In this document: in pieces, positions 32,240 through 41,731 of the stretch
Layout: each line of letters opens with the position of its first letter
Position numbering within the stretch: the stretch's first letter is position 1
Assembly (NCBI RefSeq): GCF_000423325.1
Contig: NZ_KE384007.1
Coordinates: 1-64,000, forward strand
Source of the DNA: Lysobacter defluvii IMMIB APB-9 = DSM 18482
Lineage (GTDB): Bacteria; Pseudomonadota; Gammaproteobacteria; Xanthomonadales; Xanthomonadaceae
DNA length: 64,000 nucleotides
Direction of reading: 5' to 3'
Position numbers and translations under genes: made by a program
Notes under the pieces: generated by a model
The model's database searches: none
What the model saw: the letters and a program-made list of their open reading frames with translations, nothing else
Told to the model about the DNA's origin: nothing

Positions 32240-33310
32240 ATGGACCGCGGCCTGCTGTGCCTGTGCCGGGCGGGCTTCGAGCCCGAGCTGGCGGCCGAAC
32301 TCTCCGAACGCGCCGCCCTGGCCGGCCACCCGGGCCATGCCCGCACCACGCGCGGCAGCGGGCTGGTGGAGTTCTTCCCGGCCGACGGCGACGCCGCCGC
32401 CCTCGATGCCGCGCTGCCGTTCCGCGACCTGGTCTTCGCCCGCCAGAAGCTGCTGCGCCTGGCGGAGCTGCGCGAGCTCGACGGCAGCGACCGCATCGGT
32501 CCGCTGCTGCGCGTGCTCGACGGCCTCGCCGCCGCTGGAGGGTTGCCGCTGTTGGGCGAGCTGTGGGTCGAGCACGCCGACTCCGACGAGGGCCGTCCGC
32601 TCGCGGGCCTGGCGCGCAGCTTCGGCAACGCCCTGCGACCCGCCCTGCGCAAGGCGGGCCGGCTGGCGCGCCGCGACGACCCCCGGCTGCCGCGCCTGCA
32701 CGTGGTCCTGCTGGGCGGACGCCACCTGCTGCTGGGCAGCAGCCGGGCCGACGACAGCGCCCCCTGGCCGCTGGGCATCCCGCGCCTGCGCATGCACCCG
32801 GATGCCCCGAGCCGGTCGGCGCTGAAGCTGGAGGAGGCCCTGCTGGTCCTGCTCGGCCCCGGCGACCGCGAACGCCTGCTGCGCGAGGGCATGCAGGGCG
32901 CCGACCTGGGGGCGGCGCCCGGCGGCTGGAGCTGGGTGCTCGCCCGGCATGGAGTGACGGTGACCGCGGTGGACAACGGGCCCATGCGCGAGGAGCTGCT
33001 CGCCGCCGGGCGCGTCCGCCACGTGCGCGAGGACGGCTTCCGCTGGCAGCCGCGGAAGAAGCTCGACTGGATGGTCTGCGACATGGTCGAGCAGCCGCGC
33101 CGGGTCGCGGCGCGCATGGGCGAGTGGTTCGCCAACGACTGGTGCCGGCGCGCGGTGTTCAACCTGAAGCTGCCGATGAAGAAGCGCTGGGACGAAACCC
33201 GGCTGTGCCTGGACCTGTTCGCCGAAGGGGCCGGGCGCCCGCTGCGGGTGCGGGCGCGGCAGCTCTACCACGACCGCGAGGAGATCACGGTCTACGCCGA
33301 CGGCGGCTGA
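32240..33310 (+). CDS. rlmM: 23S rRNA (cytidine-2498-2'-O)-methyltransferase
   Basis: Methylates C2498 of 23S rRNA. The product has 356 residues, against 366 in E. coli. An N-terminal THUMP-like part precedes a Rossmann methyltransferase domain with motif I GADLGAAPGGWSWVL, DWMVCDMVEQPRR and FNLKLPMKKRW, carrying the family's K-D-K-E catalytic residues. It starts two bases after the deaminase stop. Confidence 0.95.
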   Translation: MDRGLLCLCRAGFEPELAAELSERAALAGHPGHARTTRGSGLVEFFPADGDAAALDAALPFRDLVFARQKLLRLAELRELDGSDRIGPLLRVLDGLAAAGGLPLLGELWVEHADSDEGRPLAGLARSFGNALRPALRKAGRLARRDDPRLPRLHVVLLGGRHLLLGSSRADDSAPWPLGIPRLRMHPDAPSRSALKLEEALLVLLGPGDRERLLREGMQGADLGAAPGGWSWVLARHGVTVTAVDNGPMREELLAAGRVRHVREDGFRWQPRKKLDWMVCDMVEQPRRVAARMGEWFANDWCRRAVFNLKLPMKKRWDETRLCLDLFAEGAGRPLRVRARQLYHDREEITVYADGG

Positions 33311-33320
33311 GGCCGGGGGC

Positions 33321-34508
33321 TCAGGTCCCCGCCGCGTGCCGCCACAGCGCGCGGTTGAGCGGAGGCACACGGCCGGCGATGCCGAGGAAGTGCCCCCGCA
33401 CCATCACCGGCAGCGGCGCGTCGTTGGAGTAGATGCGGTCGATCAGGTCGAAGGCGTGCGCGGAGACGGTGTTGTCACTGCGGCGGCGCCGGTTCCAGCG
33501 GGCCAGGCGCGCGGGAGCACCGATGTCGGCGCCGCTCTCCGCCGCACGGCCGGCCGTGTCCAGCAGCGCGGACACGTCGCGCAATCCGAGGTTCACCCCC
33601 TGCCCCGCCAGCGGATGGACCACGTGCGCGGCATCGCCCACCAGCACCACCCGGCCGTGGTGCTGGGTGGCGGCAAGTTGCCGGCGAAGCGGGAACGCCG
33701 CGCGCGCCGAGACCGACGTGAGCTCCCCCAGCGGACCGTCGAACGCCCGCGACAGCTCGACCAGGAAGCGCGCCGGATCGGCGTGCAACAGGCGCTCGGC
33801 CTCCTCATCCGGAAGGCTCCAGACGATCGAGCTGCGCGGCCCCTCCGGACCGTCGGGGAACGGCAGGAACGCCAGCGGTCCGCCGGGGAGGAAGCGCTGC
33901 CAGCAGGTCGCCTGGTGCGGCCGCTCGTGTCCGATGTAGGCGACCAGGCCGCGCTGGCCATAGCTGCGACCGCGGGTGCCGATGCCGGCCAGTTCGCGGA
34001 CCCGCGAAGCACCGCCATCCGCGCCGACCACGAGCCGTGCACGCAGGCGGCGCCCGGACTCCAGCTCCACGCTGGCGCCGTCCAGGCCCTGCTCCAGGCC
34101 CGTGATCCGGTCCGGGCAGTGCATCCGCACCCCCGCCTGCTGCGCCGCGGTCCACAGCCGGTCGACCAGCAGGCGGTTCTCGATGATCCAGCCCAGCTCG
34201 CGCCTCCCCAGCCGGTCGGCGTCGAAGACCAGCGGCTGGCCGCCGCCGGCATCCCACACCTGCATGCCGCGGTAGGGCTGCGCCCGGGCGCCGGCAATCG
34301 CATCCCAGGCGCCCAGGTCCCGGAGGAGCGCGGCGTTGTCGGGGGCGATGGCGAACACCCGCAGGTCCGGATCCCCGGCACTCCAGGCCGGTGGCTCGCG
34401 CGGTTCCACCAGGGCGACCTGCAGGCCGGCGCGCGCCAGTCCCAGCGCGGCGGCGGTCCCGGCGACGCCGGCGCCGGCGACGATCGCGTCCAGTTCGCGG
34501 CGGCTCAT
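33321..34508 (-). CDS. FAD-dependent ubiquinone hydroxylase (UbiI/UbiF/VisC type)
   Basis: Flavoprotein monooxygenase of 395 residues. It has an N-terminal dinucleotide motif VAGAGVAGTAAALGLARAG (about 11-29), the middle ADGGASRVRELAGI motif and the family motif GDAAHVVHPLAGQGVNLGLRD. That motif form is nearer UbiF/UbiI than UbiH, but which ring carbon is hydroxylated cannot be told from sequence alone. ATG 34508 overlaps the ubiH stop (ATGA). Confidence 0.92.
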   Translation of the reverse strand: MSRRELDAIVAGAGVAGTAAALGLARAGLQVALVEPREPPAWSAGDPDLRVFAIAPDNAALLRDLGAWDAIAGARAQPYRGMQVWDAGGGQPLVFDADRLGRRELGWIIENRLLVDRLWTAAQQAGVRMHCPDRITGLEQGLDGASVELESGRRLRARLVVGADGGASRVRELAGIGTRGRSYGQRGLVAYIGHERPHQATCWQRFLPGGPLAFLPFPDGPEGPRSSIVWSLPDEEAERLLHADPARFLVELSRAFDGPLGELTSVSARAAFPLRRQLAATQHHGRVVLVGDAAHVVHPLAGQGVNLGLRDVSALLDTAGRAAESGADIGAPARLARWNRRRRSDNTVSAHAFDLIDRIYSNDAPLPVMVRGHFLGIAGRVPPLNRALWRHAAGT

Positions 34509-35755
34509 GCCGCCACCCCCGGGCCACGGCACAGGACAGGGACGTCACCGCGGTAGCCCATCGCGCCGCCCACGAGGCCGGCGCGCAGCGAGCCCGACAG
34601 GCCCAGTCCCACCAGGCCGAGGCTGCGCAGCGGCCGGAGCAGCGGCGAGGGGTTGGCGGTGACCCGCGCCAGCCCGTCGGAGAAGGCGAGCGTGCGCTCG
34701 CGGTCGGCGGCCCGGCGGGCGGCGTGACGCGCCAGCAGCGCCGGGTCGCCGCAGTCGGGGGCGCCCCGGATTTCCTCCGCCAGCGTCAATGCATCGCGCA
34801 GTCCGAGGTTGAAGCCCTGGGCACCCACCGGATGGATCGCCTGCGCGGCGTTGCCGACGAGCGCGGCACGCGGGCGCACCAGCTCGTTGGCGAGCGTGCG
34901 CACCGCCGGGTAGGCACTGCGCGGCCCGCAGGAGAGGAAGCGCCCGGCGCGCCAGCCGAAGCGCCGCTGGGCGAGCTGGAGGAAGGCGCCCTCGTCCATT
35001 TCCGCCACCCGCGCGGCCTCCCCGGCGGGCACCGCCAGCACCAGGCCGTACTGGCGGTCGCCGCGCGGCAGCAGCGCGGCGGGACCGGAATCGCCGAGCC
35101 GCTCGTAAGCCGTACCGTCCGGGGCACGATCGGTACGCAGGCGGGCCACGAACAGCACCTGGCCGTAGTCATCGACCCGGGTCCCGATGCCCAGCACGTC
35201 GCGCACGGCACTGGCCGCGCCGTCGGCGCCCACCAGCAGCCGGGTACGCAGCCGCCGTTCGCCGCCTTCGCCGGCAACCCGCAGCACACGTGCATCGCCC
35301 GCGTCCTCCTCCAGCCCGAGGAATCGCGCCGGACGCATGCGCCGGACCCCGTCCAGCGTGGCCAGGCGCGCCTCCAGCGCATGCCCGAAATCGCGCGCCA
35401 CCACCACCTGCCCGAACGCCTCGCGCCCGTAGTCCGCGGCGTCCAGCCGGACCCGCCCGAAATCGCCCGAGCGGCTCACGTGGATGCGGCGGATCGGGGC
35501 CGGCGGGCCCTGCAGGTGCTGCATCACCCCAAGCCCGGAGAGCGCGTTCACCGTCGCCTCGGCGAAGCTCAGGTTGCGTTCGTCGAACACCTCCGGCATG
35601 TCGCCGGCACTGGCCTCCAGCAACACCACGTCGAGGCCGGAGCCCTCCAGCGCGATCGCCAGGCTGGCGCCGACCAGGCCGCCCCCGATGATCACCACGT
35701 CGTGGGTCGTCCCGGGGTCCGGGAGCCTGGCTGGGGAGGGGTCCGGCTTGGTCAT
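34505..35755 (-). CDS. ubiH: 2-octaprenyl-6-methoxyphenol hydroxylase
   Basis: FAD monooxygenase of ubiquinone synthesis. The product has 416 residues. The N-terminal motif is VVIIGGGLVGASLAIALEGSG, and GADGAASAVRDVLGI lies in the middle. The third motif, GNAAQAIHPVGAQGFNLGLRD, has the NAAQ variant seen in E. coli UbiH. It is the first gene of a two-gene operon with the second hydroxylase and is divergent from the DUF6580 gene. Confidence 0.94.
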   Translation of the reverse strand: MTKPDPSPARLPDPGTTHDVVIIGGGLVGASLAIALEGSGLDVVLLEASAGDMPEVFDERNLSFAEATVNALSGLGVMQHLQGPPAPIRRIHVSRSGDFGRVRLDAADYGREAFGQVVVARDFGHALEARLATLDGVRRMRPARFLGLEEDAGDARVLRVAGEGGERRLRTRLLVGADGAASAVRDVLGIGTRVDDYGQVLFVARLRTDRAPDGTAYERLGDSGPAALLPRGDRQYGLVLAVPAGEAARVAEMDEGAFLQLAQRRFGWRAGRFLSCGPRSAYPAVRTLANELVRPRAALVGNAAQAIHPVGAQGFNLGLRDALTLAEEIRGAPDCGDPALLARHAARRAADRERTLAFSDGLARVTANPSPLLRPLRSLGLVGLGLSGSLRAGLVGGAMGYRGDVPVLCRGPGVAA

Positions 35756-35795
35756 TGCGCTATGCTAGCGGCTCCCGTCGGCTCGTACCCCGCAC

Positions 35796-36383
35796 ATGAC
35801 CAACACTGCACCCAAGTCGCCCCTGGGCGGCCTGTTCACCGCCGGCCCGCTCGTGCTGCTGGCACTCATCGTCGTGGCCGCGCTGACGCGCGTGTTGCCG
35901 CACCCGCCGAACTTCTCGCCGGTGGCCGCGGTTGCGCTGTTCGGGGGCGCCTACTTCCTCAACCGGCGCTGGGCCGTGTTCGTGCCGCTGCTGGCGCTGA
36001 TGCTGTCCGACCTGGTCCTGGCGCGCATGCACGGCGGCCTGTACGGCACCTGGTTCTCCAGTGCCGGCATCTGGATGGTGTACGGCGCCACCGCGGTGAT
36101 CGCGGTGATGGGCTTCGGGCTGCGCGGGCGCGTGGGCGGGGCCAGCGTGCTCGGCTACTCGCTGGGTGCCTCGGTGTTCTTCTTCCTGGTCACCAACGCC
36201 GGCGCCTGGCTCGCCGACCCGATGTACCCGAAGACCTTCGCCGGCCTGGGCGCCGCGTACGCGGCCGGGCTGCCGTTCTTCCAGTGGACGGTGGCGGGCA
36301 CGCTGGCCTATGCGGCAGTGCTGTTCGGCGGCTTCGCCCTCCTCCGGCACCAGCTGCCGGTGCTGCGCGCGCAGACGGCCTGA
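35796..36383 (+). CDS. DUF6580-type membrane protein
   Basis: Integral membrane protein of 195 residues with about five hydrophobic segments. The segment HPPNFSPVAAVALFGGAYF followed by PLLALMLSDLVL is the recognisable family pattern. It resembles substrate-binding subunits of energy-coupling transporters in overall shape, but no partner ATPase is near. A TATGCT hexamer at 35761-35766, 29 bases before the ATG, may be a -10 element. It is followed 13 bases later by the adenosyltransferase gene. Confidence 0.8.
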   Translation: MTNTAPKSPLGGLFTAGPLVLLALIVVAALTRVLPHPPNFSPVAAVALFGGAYFLNRRWAVFVPLLALMLSDLVLARMHGGLYGTWFSSAGIWMVYGATAVIAVMGFGLRGRVGGASVLGYSLGASVFFFLVTNAGAWLADPMYPKTFAGLGAAYAAGLPFFQWTVAGTLAYAAVLFGGFALLRHQLPVLRAQTA

Positions 36384-36396
36384 GGCCCGGGCGCCC

Positions 36397-36951
36397 ATGG
36401 GCAACCGGCTGTCGAAGATCTACACCCGCACCGGGGACGATGGCAGCACCGGGCTGGGTGACGGAAGCCGGGTCGGCAAGGATTCGGCGCGGGTGGAGGC
36501 CTACGGCACCGTGGACGAGGCCAACTCGGCCATCGGCCTGGTGCTGGCCGCCGGGGTCGGCGAGGACGTGGCCGGGGTCCTGACCGCGGTCCAGCACCAG
36601 CTGTTCGACCTGGGCGGCGAGCTGTGCATCCCCGGCCATGCCGCGATCCACGACGCCGACATCGAACGCCTCGAGCAGCACCTGGACCGGTTCAACGAAG
36701 GCCTGCCGCCGTTGCGCGAGTTCATCCTGCCCGGCGGCGGCGAGGCGGCCGCGCGCTGCCACCTGGCGCGGACGATCGTGCGCCGCGCCGAACGGGCGAC
36801 GATCGCGCTGTCCCGCCACGAGGACGTGCGCGCCGAACCGGTGCGCTACCTCAATCGCCTTTCCGACCTGCTGTTCGTGCTGGCACGCGTGCTGGCGCGC
36901 GCCAGCGGCCACGGCGAGGTGCTCTGGAACCACGAGCGCCGCAAGGGCTGA
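36397..36951 (+). CDS. Cob(I)yrinic acid a,c-diamide adenosyltransferase (PduO type)
   Basis: Transfers adenosyl from ATP to cob(I)alamin. The product has 184 residues. The ATP-binding N-terminal motif is YTRTGDDGSTGLGDG with K/R contacts, then VEAYGTVDEANSAIG; the C-terminal helix RYLNRLSDLLFVLAR completes the PduO/MMAB signature. No B12-dependent enzyme is nearby. The link to the preceding membrane protein may mean cofactor uptake, but that is inference. Confidence 0.95.
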   Translation: MGNRLSKIYTRTGDDGSTGLGDGSRVGKDSARVEAYGTVDEANSAIGLVLAAGVGEDVAGVLTAVQHQLFDLGGELCIPGHAAIHDADIERLEQHLDRFNEGLPPLREFILPGGGEAAARCHLARTIVRRAERATIALSRHEDVRAEPVRYLNRLSDLLFVLARVLARASGHGEVLWNHERRKG

Positions 36952-36994
36952 GGCGGCCACTCCGCAAACCCTTCACCTGGCGCGTGCAACGGTG

Positions 36995-37071
36995 AACGCC
37001 CGCCGAAGCGGACCCGCCCCGCGTTGCCGGTACAGCTGCTGTTCCGGCAAGCTAGCGGGCGTTTTTCCCGC
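36995..37071 (+). promoter_or_regulatory. Structured leader / terminator-like element before lptD
   Basis: Nested inverted repeats: an outer stem AACGCCCGC (36995-37003) with GCGGGCGTT (37055-37063) ending in a T5 tract, and an inner hairpin TTGCCGG (37024-37030) with CCGGCAA (37044-37050), extended by ACAG/CTGT around a CTG loop. An alternative stem GCGGG/CCCGC (37055-37059 with 37067-37071) excludes the outer stem and reaches to four bases before the ATG. It could terminate the upstream transcript or control lptD by attenuation. Confidence 0.6.
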
Positions 37072-37075
37072 CTGA

Positions 37076-39424
37076 ATGGATGGCCGCGTGCGAAACAGCT
37101 TCCGCTTCCTCCCACTGTCGCTGTGCATCGCGGCCGCCCTGCCGGTCTACGCCCAGGAGGCGGACGACATGTGGCAGCTGTGCCCGCTGGAGGACGCGGT
37201 CCCGCCATTCCTGGACGCGCCGCCCCCCGTCGGCGACCCCGGCGACCGGGAGAACCTGCCGACCGACATCGCCGGCGACGTGCTGGACGGCGACCCCGAC
37301 AGCACGGTGTTCCAGGGCAACGTGGAGCTCACCCGCGGCGACCAGTTCCTTGGAACCGACCAGCTCGTCTACGACAGCCAGGCCGGGACCTATACCGCCG
37401 AGGGGAGCGTGCGCTACCAGGACTCGGGCATGCGCATCCTCGCCGAGCGCGCCCACGGCGACCAGGCCGCGGACCGCCACACCATCGAGGACCTGCGCTA
37501 CCAGCTGATCAGCCGGCGCGGCAACGGCGGCGCGGAGAAGATCGAGATGCAGGGCGAGCACGGCCTGCTGCTGGGTTCGACCTACTCCACCTGCCCGCCG
37601 TCGGAGCGCGCATGGGAGCTGCAGGCGGACCGCATCGACATCGACACCGAGGAAGGCATGGCGGTGGCGCGCAGTGCCAGCATCCGCATCGGCAAGGTGC
37701 CGGTGATGTACGTGCCGTGGCTGATGTTCCCGATCGACGACCGCCGCCGCACCGGCCTGCTGTGGCCGTCGATGCGTCTGTCGGGCCGCAACGGCTTCGA
37801 TTACGAGCAGCCGGTCTACCTGAACCTGGCCCCCAACTACGACGCCACCCTGAGCCCACGCATCATGACCGAGCGCGGCGTTTCGCTCGGCGCGGAGTTC
37901 CGCTGGCTCTACGAGGGCGGCCGCGGCACCCTCGAGGGCGCCTGGATGCCCACCGACCGGCTCCCGGAGAACGAACCGGAGCGGTACGCCGGCTCGACCA
38001 CGCCGCCCACCGAGGATCGTGGCACGTTCAAGTTCAACGCCACCCACGCGCTGGGCGGCAACTGGCGCGCGACCGCCAACCTGGGGTGGGTCAGCGACCC
38101 GCACTACCTGGAGGACTTCAGCAACAGCCAGTACGGCATGTCGGCCTGGAACATCCGCAGCTCCGTCGGCATCTACGGACGCGGCCTGCACTGGGACGCC
38201 GGCCTGATGGCCGATCACAACCAGCTCGCCGACTACACCCTGACCGAGCGCAACCTGCGCTATGACCGGCTGCCGCGCGCGTTCCTCAACTGGGAGGAGC
38301 CGGTCGGCCGCTGGTTCCAGGCCGGCATCAGCGCCGAGGCGGTCAAGTTCCAGCACGACGTCCGCGACGAGGGCTCGCGCCTGGACGTCAAGCCCTTCCT
38401 CGCCCTGCCGCTGGAGGGCCCGAGCTGGTACCTGACCCCGAAGCTGGCCTGGCGGTACACCGCCTGGGAGCTCGACGACGAACTGGCGGCGGCCAACGGT
38501 GGCGAGGACTCGCCCAGCCGCAGCCTGCCGATCACCTCGCTGGACGCGGGCCTGTTCTTCGACCGCCAGGTCGAGATCGCCGGGGAGAGCTTCCTCAACA
38601 CCCTCGAGCCGCGGATCTATTACCTCCACGTGCCGTACCGCGACCAGTCGGGGCTGCCGCGCTTCGACACCAACCCGATGACCTTCAGCTGGGGGCAGTT
38701 GTTCCGCGACAACCGCTACACCGGGCCGGACCGGCAGATCGACGCCAACCAGCTGACCACCGCCCTGACCACGCGGCTGATCAGCGAGGAGGACGGGCGC
38801 GAACGGCTCGCTGCCAGCATCGGCCAGATCCACTACTTCGACGACAGCCGGGTCACCCTGAACCGGAACCAGGCGCCGCTGGAAGCCGGCCGCTCGTCGT
38901 GGGTGGCCGACGTCGGCGTGGCGCCGACCGACCGCTGGACCATCAACGCCTCCTACCAGTGGGACCCCAAGGAGCGCCGCGAGGACCTGATCAGCCTGCG
39001 CACCCGCTACCTGCTGGGCGACCGCGGCGTGGTCAACCTGGGCTACCGCTACCGCCGCGACCTCGCCGAGCAGGTCGACTTCTCGTTCCTCTACCCGGTC
39101 AACCGCGAGTGGAGCCTGGTGGGCCGCTACTACTACTCGCTGGACGAGCGCAAGGTGATCGAGTCGATCGCCGGCGTGCAGTGGGAAAGCTGCTGCATGG
39201 CCGCGCGCCTGGTGGCACGGCGCTACATCCGCCACCGCAGCGGCGACCTCGACGATTCGCTGCGCTTCGAGATCGAGCTCAAGGGCCTCGGCTCGGCCGG
39301 GCAGAAATCCGGCGAGCTCCTGCGCCGTGCTATTCTCGGCTACGAGCGCGACGACCTGTACCTGGTACCGCCCTCCTCGCTCGACAGCGACTCCTACGAC
39401 CCCTCCCTCGACCCGATCCCATGA
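37076..39424 (+). CDS. lptD: LPS-assembly outer-membrane protein LptD
   Basis: Inserts lipopolysaccharide in the outer leaflet as part of the LptDE translocon. The product has 782 residues with a signal peptide ending near YAQ (residue 27). A beta-jellyroll N-terminal domain covers about 65-200 (VFQGNVELTRGDQFLGTDQLVYD) and a large C-terminal beta-barrel follows. Four cysteines match the disulfide scheme of E. coli LptD: one near 36 (WQLCPLED), one near 183 (YSTCPPS) and a CC pair near the end (WESCCMA). Start ATG 37076 has no clear ribosome site; GTG 37088 is an alternative. surA overlaps (ATGA). Confidence 0.96.
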   Translation: MDGRVRNSFRFLPLSLCIAAALPVYAQEADDMWQLCPLEDAVPPFLDAPPPVGDPGDRENLPTDIAGDVLDGDPDSTVFQGNVELTRGDQFLGTDQLVYDSQAGTYTAEGSVRYQDSGMRILAERAHGDQAADRHTIEDLRYQLISRRGNGGAEKIEMQGEHGLLLGSTYSTCPPSERAWELQADRIDIDTEEGMAVARSASIRIGKVPVMYVPWLMFPIDDRRRTGLLWPSMRLSGRNGFDYEQPVYLNLAPNYDATLSPRIMTERGVSLGAEFRWLYEGGRGTLEGAWMPTDRLPENEPERYAGSTTPPTEDRGTFKFNATHALGGNWRATANLGWVSDPHYLEDFSNSQYGMSAWNIRSSVGIYGRGLHWDAGLMADHNQLADYTLTERNLRYDRLPRAFLNWEEPVGRWFQAGISAEAVKFQHDVRDEGSRLDVKPFLALPLEGPSWYLTPKLAWRYTAWELDDELAAANGGEDSPSRSLPITSLDAGLFFDRQVEIAGESFLNTLEPRIYYLHVPYRDQSGLPRFDTNPMTFSWGQLFRDNRYTGPDRQIDANQLTTALTTRLISEEDGRERLAASIGQIHYFDDSRVTLNRNQAPLEAGRSSWVADVGVAPTDRWTINASYQWDPKERREDLISLRTRYLLGDRGVVNLGYRYRRDLAEQVDFSFLYPVNREWSLVGRYYYSLDERKVIESIAGVQWESCCMAARLVARRYIRHRSGDLDDSLRFEIELKGLGSAGQKSGELLRRAILGYERDDLYLVPPSSLDSDSYDPSLDPIP

Positions 39425-40734
39425 TGAAGAAACTGTTCGCCTGCCTCATCGCCGGGGCACTGCTGGCGGGGCCAGCGCTTGCCCAGCAGGTGGAGCCGAT
39501 CGACGGCATCGCCGCCGTCGTGGACGAGGACGTCATCCTGCGCAGCGAGCTCGACCGCGCCGTGGCCAACATCCGGGCCCAGTACGCCGGCCGCGAGGAG
39601 CAGCTGCCGCCGCCGGCCGTGCTCGAGCGGCAGGTCGCCGAGCGACTGGTACTGCTGAAGCTGCAGGTGGCCCGCGCCCGCGACACCGGGGTGCGCGTGG
39701 GCGACCAGGAAGTGGACCAGGCGATCGCCGCGATCGCCGCGCAGAACGGCGCCACGGTCCAGCAGCTCGCCGCCCAGATCAGCGCCGACGGCCTGGACTT
39801 CGACCAGTTCCGGGACTCGGTCCGCGAGGAGCTGATGATCCAGCACCTGCGCAACCGCTTCGCCCGCAGCGAAATCGCGGTGACCGAGGCCGAGGTCGAC
39901 ACCGCGCTGCAGGCGCAGGCCGCCGGCGGTCCCCAGTACCACATCGCCCACATCCTGGTGGGGCTGCCCGAGGGAGCCACCCCGGAGCAGATCCGCATCG
40001 CCCAGGAAAAGGTCGAGGGCGTGAAGGCGCTGCTCGACCGCGGCGAGATGGACTTCGCGGCCGCCGCGGTGCGCTACTCCGACAGCCCGAACGCGCTGGA
40101 GGGCGGCGACCTGGGCTGGCGCAGCCTGGGCGAGATCCCCTCCGCGTTCGCACAGATGGTGGCGAACATGTCGCCCGGCGAGGTCACCGCCCCGATCCGC
40201 GGCCCCAGCGGCTTCCAGCTGGTGCAGCTGGTCGACGTGCGCGATGCCGCCGAGGCCGCTCCGCAGATGGTCGAGCAGGTGCGCGCCAGCCACATCCTGA
40301 TCCGCACCGACGAAGGCACCGATCCCGCCGCCGCCAAGGCCGAAGCCGACACCCTGCACGCGCGCCTGGTGGGCGGGGCGGACTTCGCCGAGCTCGCCCG
40401 TACCAACTCGCAGGACGTGAGCTCGCAGGCGGACGGCGGCGACCTGGGCTGGTTCGTGCCCCAGCAGTACGGTCCTGAAATCGCCACCGCGGTCACCGCG
40501 CTGCGCGACGGCGAGGTCTCCGAACCGTTCCGCACCTCGGCGGGCTGGCACATCCTCAAGCGCACCGGCACCCGCGAGAGCGACGTGGGCGACCAGAACC
40601 GCCGCGCCCAGGTGCGCGAGATGCTCGGCCGGCGCAAGCTCGAGGACCGCTGGGAGCGCTTCGTCCGCGAGCTGCGCAGCGAGGCCTTCGTCGACCTGCG
40701 CACCGCTTCGGCCGGCGGTCCCCAGGCCGACTGA
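39421..40734 (+). CDS. surA: Periplasmic chaperone / peptidyl-prolyl isomerase SurA
   Basis: Escorts outer-membrane proteins, including LptD, across the periplasm. The product has 437 residues with a signal peptide ending at ALA (residue 21). An N-terminal chaperone domain (about 25-170) is followed by two parvulin domains that begin at HIAHILVGLPEG (about 177) and RASHILIRTDEG (about 290), then the C-terminal helix. It overlaps lptD by ATGA, and pdxA starts one base after its stop. Confidence 0.97.
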   Translation: MMKKLFACLIAGALLAGPALAQQVEPIDGIAAVVDEDVILRSELDRAVANIRAQYAGREEQLPPPAVLERQVAERLVLLKLQVARARDTGVRVGDQEVDQAIAAIAAQNGATVQQLAAQISADGLDFDQFRDSVREELMIQHLRNRFARSEIAVTEAEVDTALQAQAAGGPQYHIAHILVGLPEGATPEQIRIAQEKVEGVKALLDRGEMDFAAAAVRYSDSPNALEGGDLGWRSLGEIPSAFAQMVANMSPGEVTAPIRGPSGFQLVQLVDVRDAAEAAPQMVEQVRASHILIRTDEGTDPAAAKAEADTLHARLVGGADFAELARTNSQDVSSQADGGDLGWFVPQQYGPEIATAVTALRDGEVSEPFRTSAGWHILKRTGTRESDVGDQNRRAQVREMLGRRKLEDRWERFVRELRSEAFVDLRTASAGGPQAD

Positions 40735-40735
40735 C

Positions 40736-41731
40736 ATGGCGCTGCCGCGGCTGGCGCTGGTCCCGGGTGAGCCGGCCGGCGTCGGTCCGGAGCTCTGCGT
40801 CCGCCTCGCCCATCGGGAGAACCCCGCCGCCCTGGTGGCGCTGGCGGACCCGGCGGTCATGCTGGAAGCCGCGGAACGCCTGGCCCTGCCACTGGAGCTG
40901 TTGCCGCCCGAAGCGGCGATGGCGGCGCGTCCGGGGCAACTGGCGCTGCAGCCGGTGCTCGCGGCGACCGCGGCCGACCCGGGCCACCCCGACCCCGCCA
41001 ACGCGCCTTCGCTGATCGATGCCCTGCTGCTGGGCGCGGAAGGATGCCTGGAGGGCGGCTACGACGGCCTCGTCACCGGCCCGGTGCAGAAGGCCGCGAT
41101 CAACCAGGCCGGCATTCCCTACACCGGGACCACCGGGCTGCTGTCGGAGCATGCCGGCTGCGAGGTCGTGATGATGCTGGCCAACCCGGTCCTGCGGGTT
41201 GCGCTGGTGACCACCCACCTGCCCTTGCGCGAGGTGGCCGACGCGGTGACCGCCGGGGCGCTGGAGCGCACCCTGCGCATCCTGCACGGCGCGCTGCAGG
41301 CGGACTTCGCCATTGAACGGCCCCGGATCGCGGTCCTGGGCCTGAACCCGCACGCGGGCGAGCAGGGCCACCTGGGCCGCGAGGAGATCGAAGTGATCAA
41401 TCCGGTGCTGGAGGCGCTGCGCGGCGCGGGCATGGACCTCCGCGGCCCGTTGCCGGCCGACACCGCGTTCCTCCCGGGCACCATGCGTGGCTTCGATGCG
41501 GTGCTGGCGATGTACCACGACCAGGGACTGCCGGTGCTCAAGCACAGCGGCTTCGAGCAGGCGGTGAACCTCACCCTGGGGCTGCCCTACCCGCGCGTGG
41601 CCGTCGACCACGGCACCGCGCTGGACCTGGCCGGCCGCGGCCTGGCCGACCCGTCGAGCCTGTTCGCGGCGGTGGACACCTGCGCCGCCATGGCGCGCGC
41701 CCGCCGCGCGCGCCGGGGAGTCCCCGCATGA
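40736..41731 (+). CDS. pdxA: 4-hydroxythreonine-4-phosphate dehydrogenase
   Basis: Oxidises 4-phosphohydroxy-L-threonine in pyridoxal phosphate synthesis. The product has 331 residues. Metal-binding histidines are in VTTHLPLREV, GLNPHAGEQGHLG and MYHDQGL. The N-terminal PGEPAGVGPEL and VTGPVQKAAINQAG stretches are family hallmarks. It lies between surA and rsmA as in E. coli, and its stop overlaps rsmA (ATGA). Confidence 0.97.
   Translation: MALPRLALVPGEPAGVGPELCVRLAHRENPAALVALADPAVMLEAAERLALPLELLPPEAAMAARPGQLALQPVLAATAADPGHPDPANAPSLIDALLLGAEGCLEGGYDGLVTGPVQKAAINQAGIPYTGTTGLLSEHAGCEVVMMLANPVLRVALVTTHLPLREVADAVTAGALERTLRILHGALQADFAIERPRIAVLGLNPHAGEQGHLGREEIEVINPVLEALRGAGMDLRGPLPADTAFLPGTMRGFDAVLAMYHDQGLPVLKHSGFEQAVNLTLGLPYPRVAVDHGTALDLAGRGLADPSSLFAAVDTCAAMARARRARRGVPA

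Noticed and set aside
37052-39235. 727-residue open frame antisense to lptD
   Set aside because: Mirror of a strongly supported gene; composition lacks any domain pattern.
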